A stretch of DNA of 64,000 bases from Trichostrongylus colubriformis (taxonomy: Eukaryota > Nematoda > Chromadorea > Rhabditida > Trichostrongylidae). Below are positions 63,426 through 64,000 of the stretch, in pieces; the first letter of the stretch is position 1; every line of letters begins with the position of its first letter. Below the pieces are notes generated by a model. The model searched no databases, was not told the origin of the DNA, and saw only the letters and a list, made by a program, of their open reading frames with translations. The stretch covers positions 58,430,646 through 58,494,645 of the forward strand of contig OZ022256.1 of NCBI GenBank assembly GCA_963978905.1, read 5' to 3'. A program made the translations under genes and the position numbers.

Positions 63426-64000
63426 CTCCACAAAGTGAGGAGTGCTTAAGATGAGGTGAAATCCCTGAAAATAATTAAGCGACCAATTATATAAGAGGTC
63501 ACGCCAGTTCCGCTAGCTCACGTATGTATTTCCGCATACCTTTAGACGAAACGCTGAGAGAATAATAGCTGAAAGCTTGCAAGGAGAAGACAAGACTCCC
63601 AAGTTTGCTGAATAAAAGAACCAGAGACTCCTCGCAAAGGATTAAAGACGAGTTGATGATAGCAAGGAAATGGCTTTCTTCTCCCCCTTTTTTTTAGTCC
63701 CTATATCAAACTCGTACTGGTGCTCGCACTATGGGAGTGTCACTGACAAACATTTAGAAGAGGAAAATTTTTGCTCCTCTGCGAGGGTAAGTAAGGGACT
63801 TGAGTAGTGTCTTCCTCCACAAGATGGATGCTAAAATTATTTTCTCCACTAAAAATTATCACCCATTCCGGAGCTCCTGCCGCCTCGAGGCTTAGGCAAA
63901 AATCTCATTCCCCGGTTTTTATCGATGTCTTATTACCTTCTAACAAAATAGAAAATATGAATACTAGGAAAGACACGGAATAGTGAACCCAAAGAACATC
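63426..64000. other. Upstream region of the mL42-LIPT2 pair
   Basis: An acceptor-like TTATTTTCAG on the minus strand lies about 40 nt before the mL42 ATG and may be its trans-splice site. Nothing else recognised to the window end; the promoter is presumably here or beyond. Confidence 0.5.

Overview
The window looks like nuclear DNA from a nematode, most likely a strongylid (clade V) parasite of the hookworm/Haemonchus type. This is inferred from four things: many short exons with T-rich TTTCAG-type acceptors, acceptor-like sites directly upstream of start codons (a sign of spliced-leader trans-splicing), nematode gene content, and very large introns filled with short inverted-repeat elements. 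No species marker was seen. Most exons are too short to stand out as open reading frames, so the genes were assembled by matching reading frame and splice phase across introns.

Layout. (1) 1-8022 (+): the last 500 codons of the exosome 3'-5' exoribonuclease dis-3 (RNB catalytic domain to the stop codon), with two large introns. (2) 8985-12947 (-): a complete six-exon Pax2/5/8-class gene (egl-38/pax-2 type, 278 aa) convergent with dis-3. From memory the C. elegans orthologues, dis-3 (C04G2.6) and egl-38 (C04G2.7), are also adjacent, so this looks like conserved microsynteny. (3) 17595-24147 (+): an unidentified many-exon gene for a charged, coiled-coil, Ser/Arg/Lys-rich protein. (4) 24.2-38.7 kb: no gene I can support, mainly inverted-repeat elements and a deleted mariner. 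(5) 38781-50414 (+): a five-exon gene for a 162-aa protein with a signal peptide and a hydrophobic C-terminal tail. (6) 50.4-60.2 kb: repeats, a SINE, a tandem/inverted repeat cluster and a possible carboxylesterase relic. (7) 60213-63425 (-): two closely packed genes for mitochondrial functions, mitoribosomal protein mL42 (MRPL42) and octanoyltransferase (LIPT2/LipB family), arranged like a nematode operon.

Mobile DNA dominates the remainder. It includes 240-bp Mutator-like MITEs with 9-bp target duplications, a 77-bp hairpin nested in a 474-bp palindrome, two 675-bp palindromes built from the 3' part of a mariner transposase (one ending 9 bp from a LIPT2 splice donor), a deleted mariner, a tRNA-like SINE family, a 750-bp TA-flanked element in three copies, and several smaller fold-back families. 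No rRNA, tRNA gene, CRISPR array or prokaryotic operon was seen.
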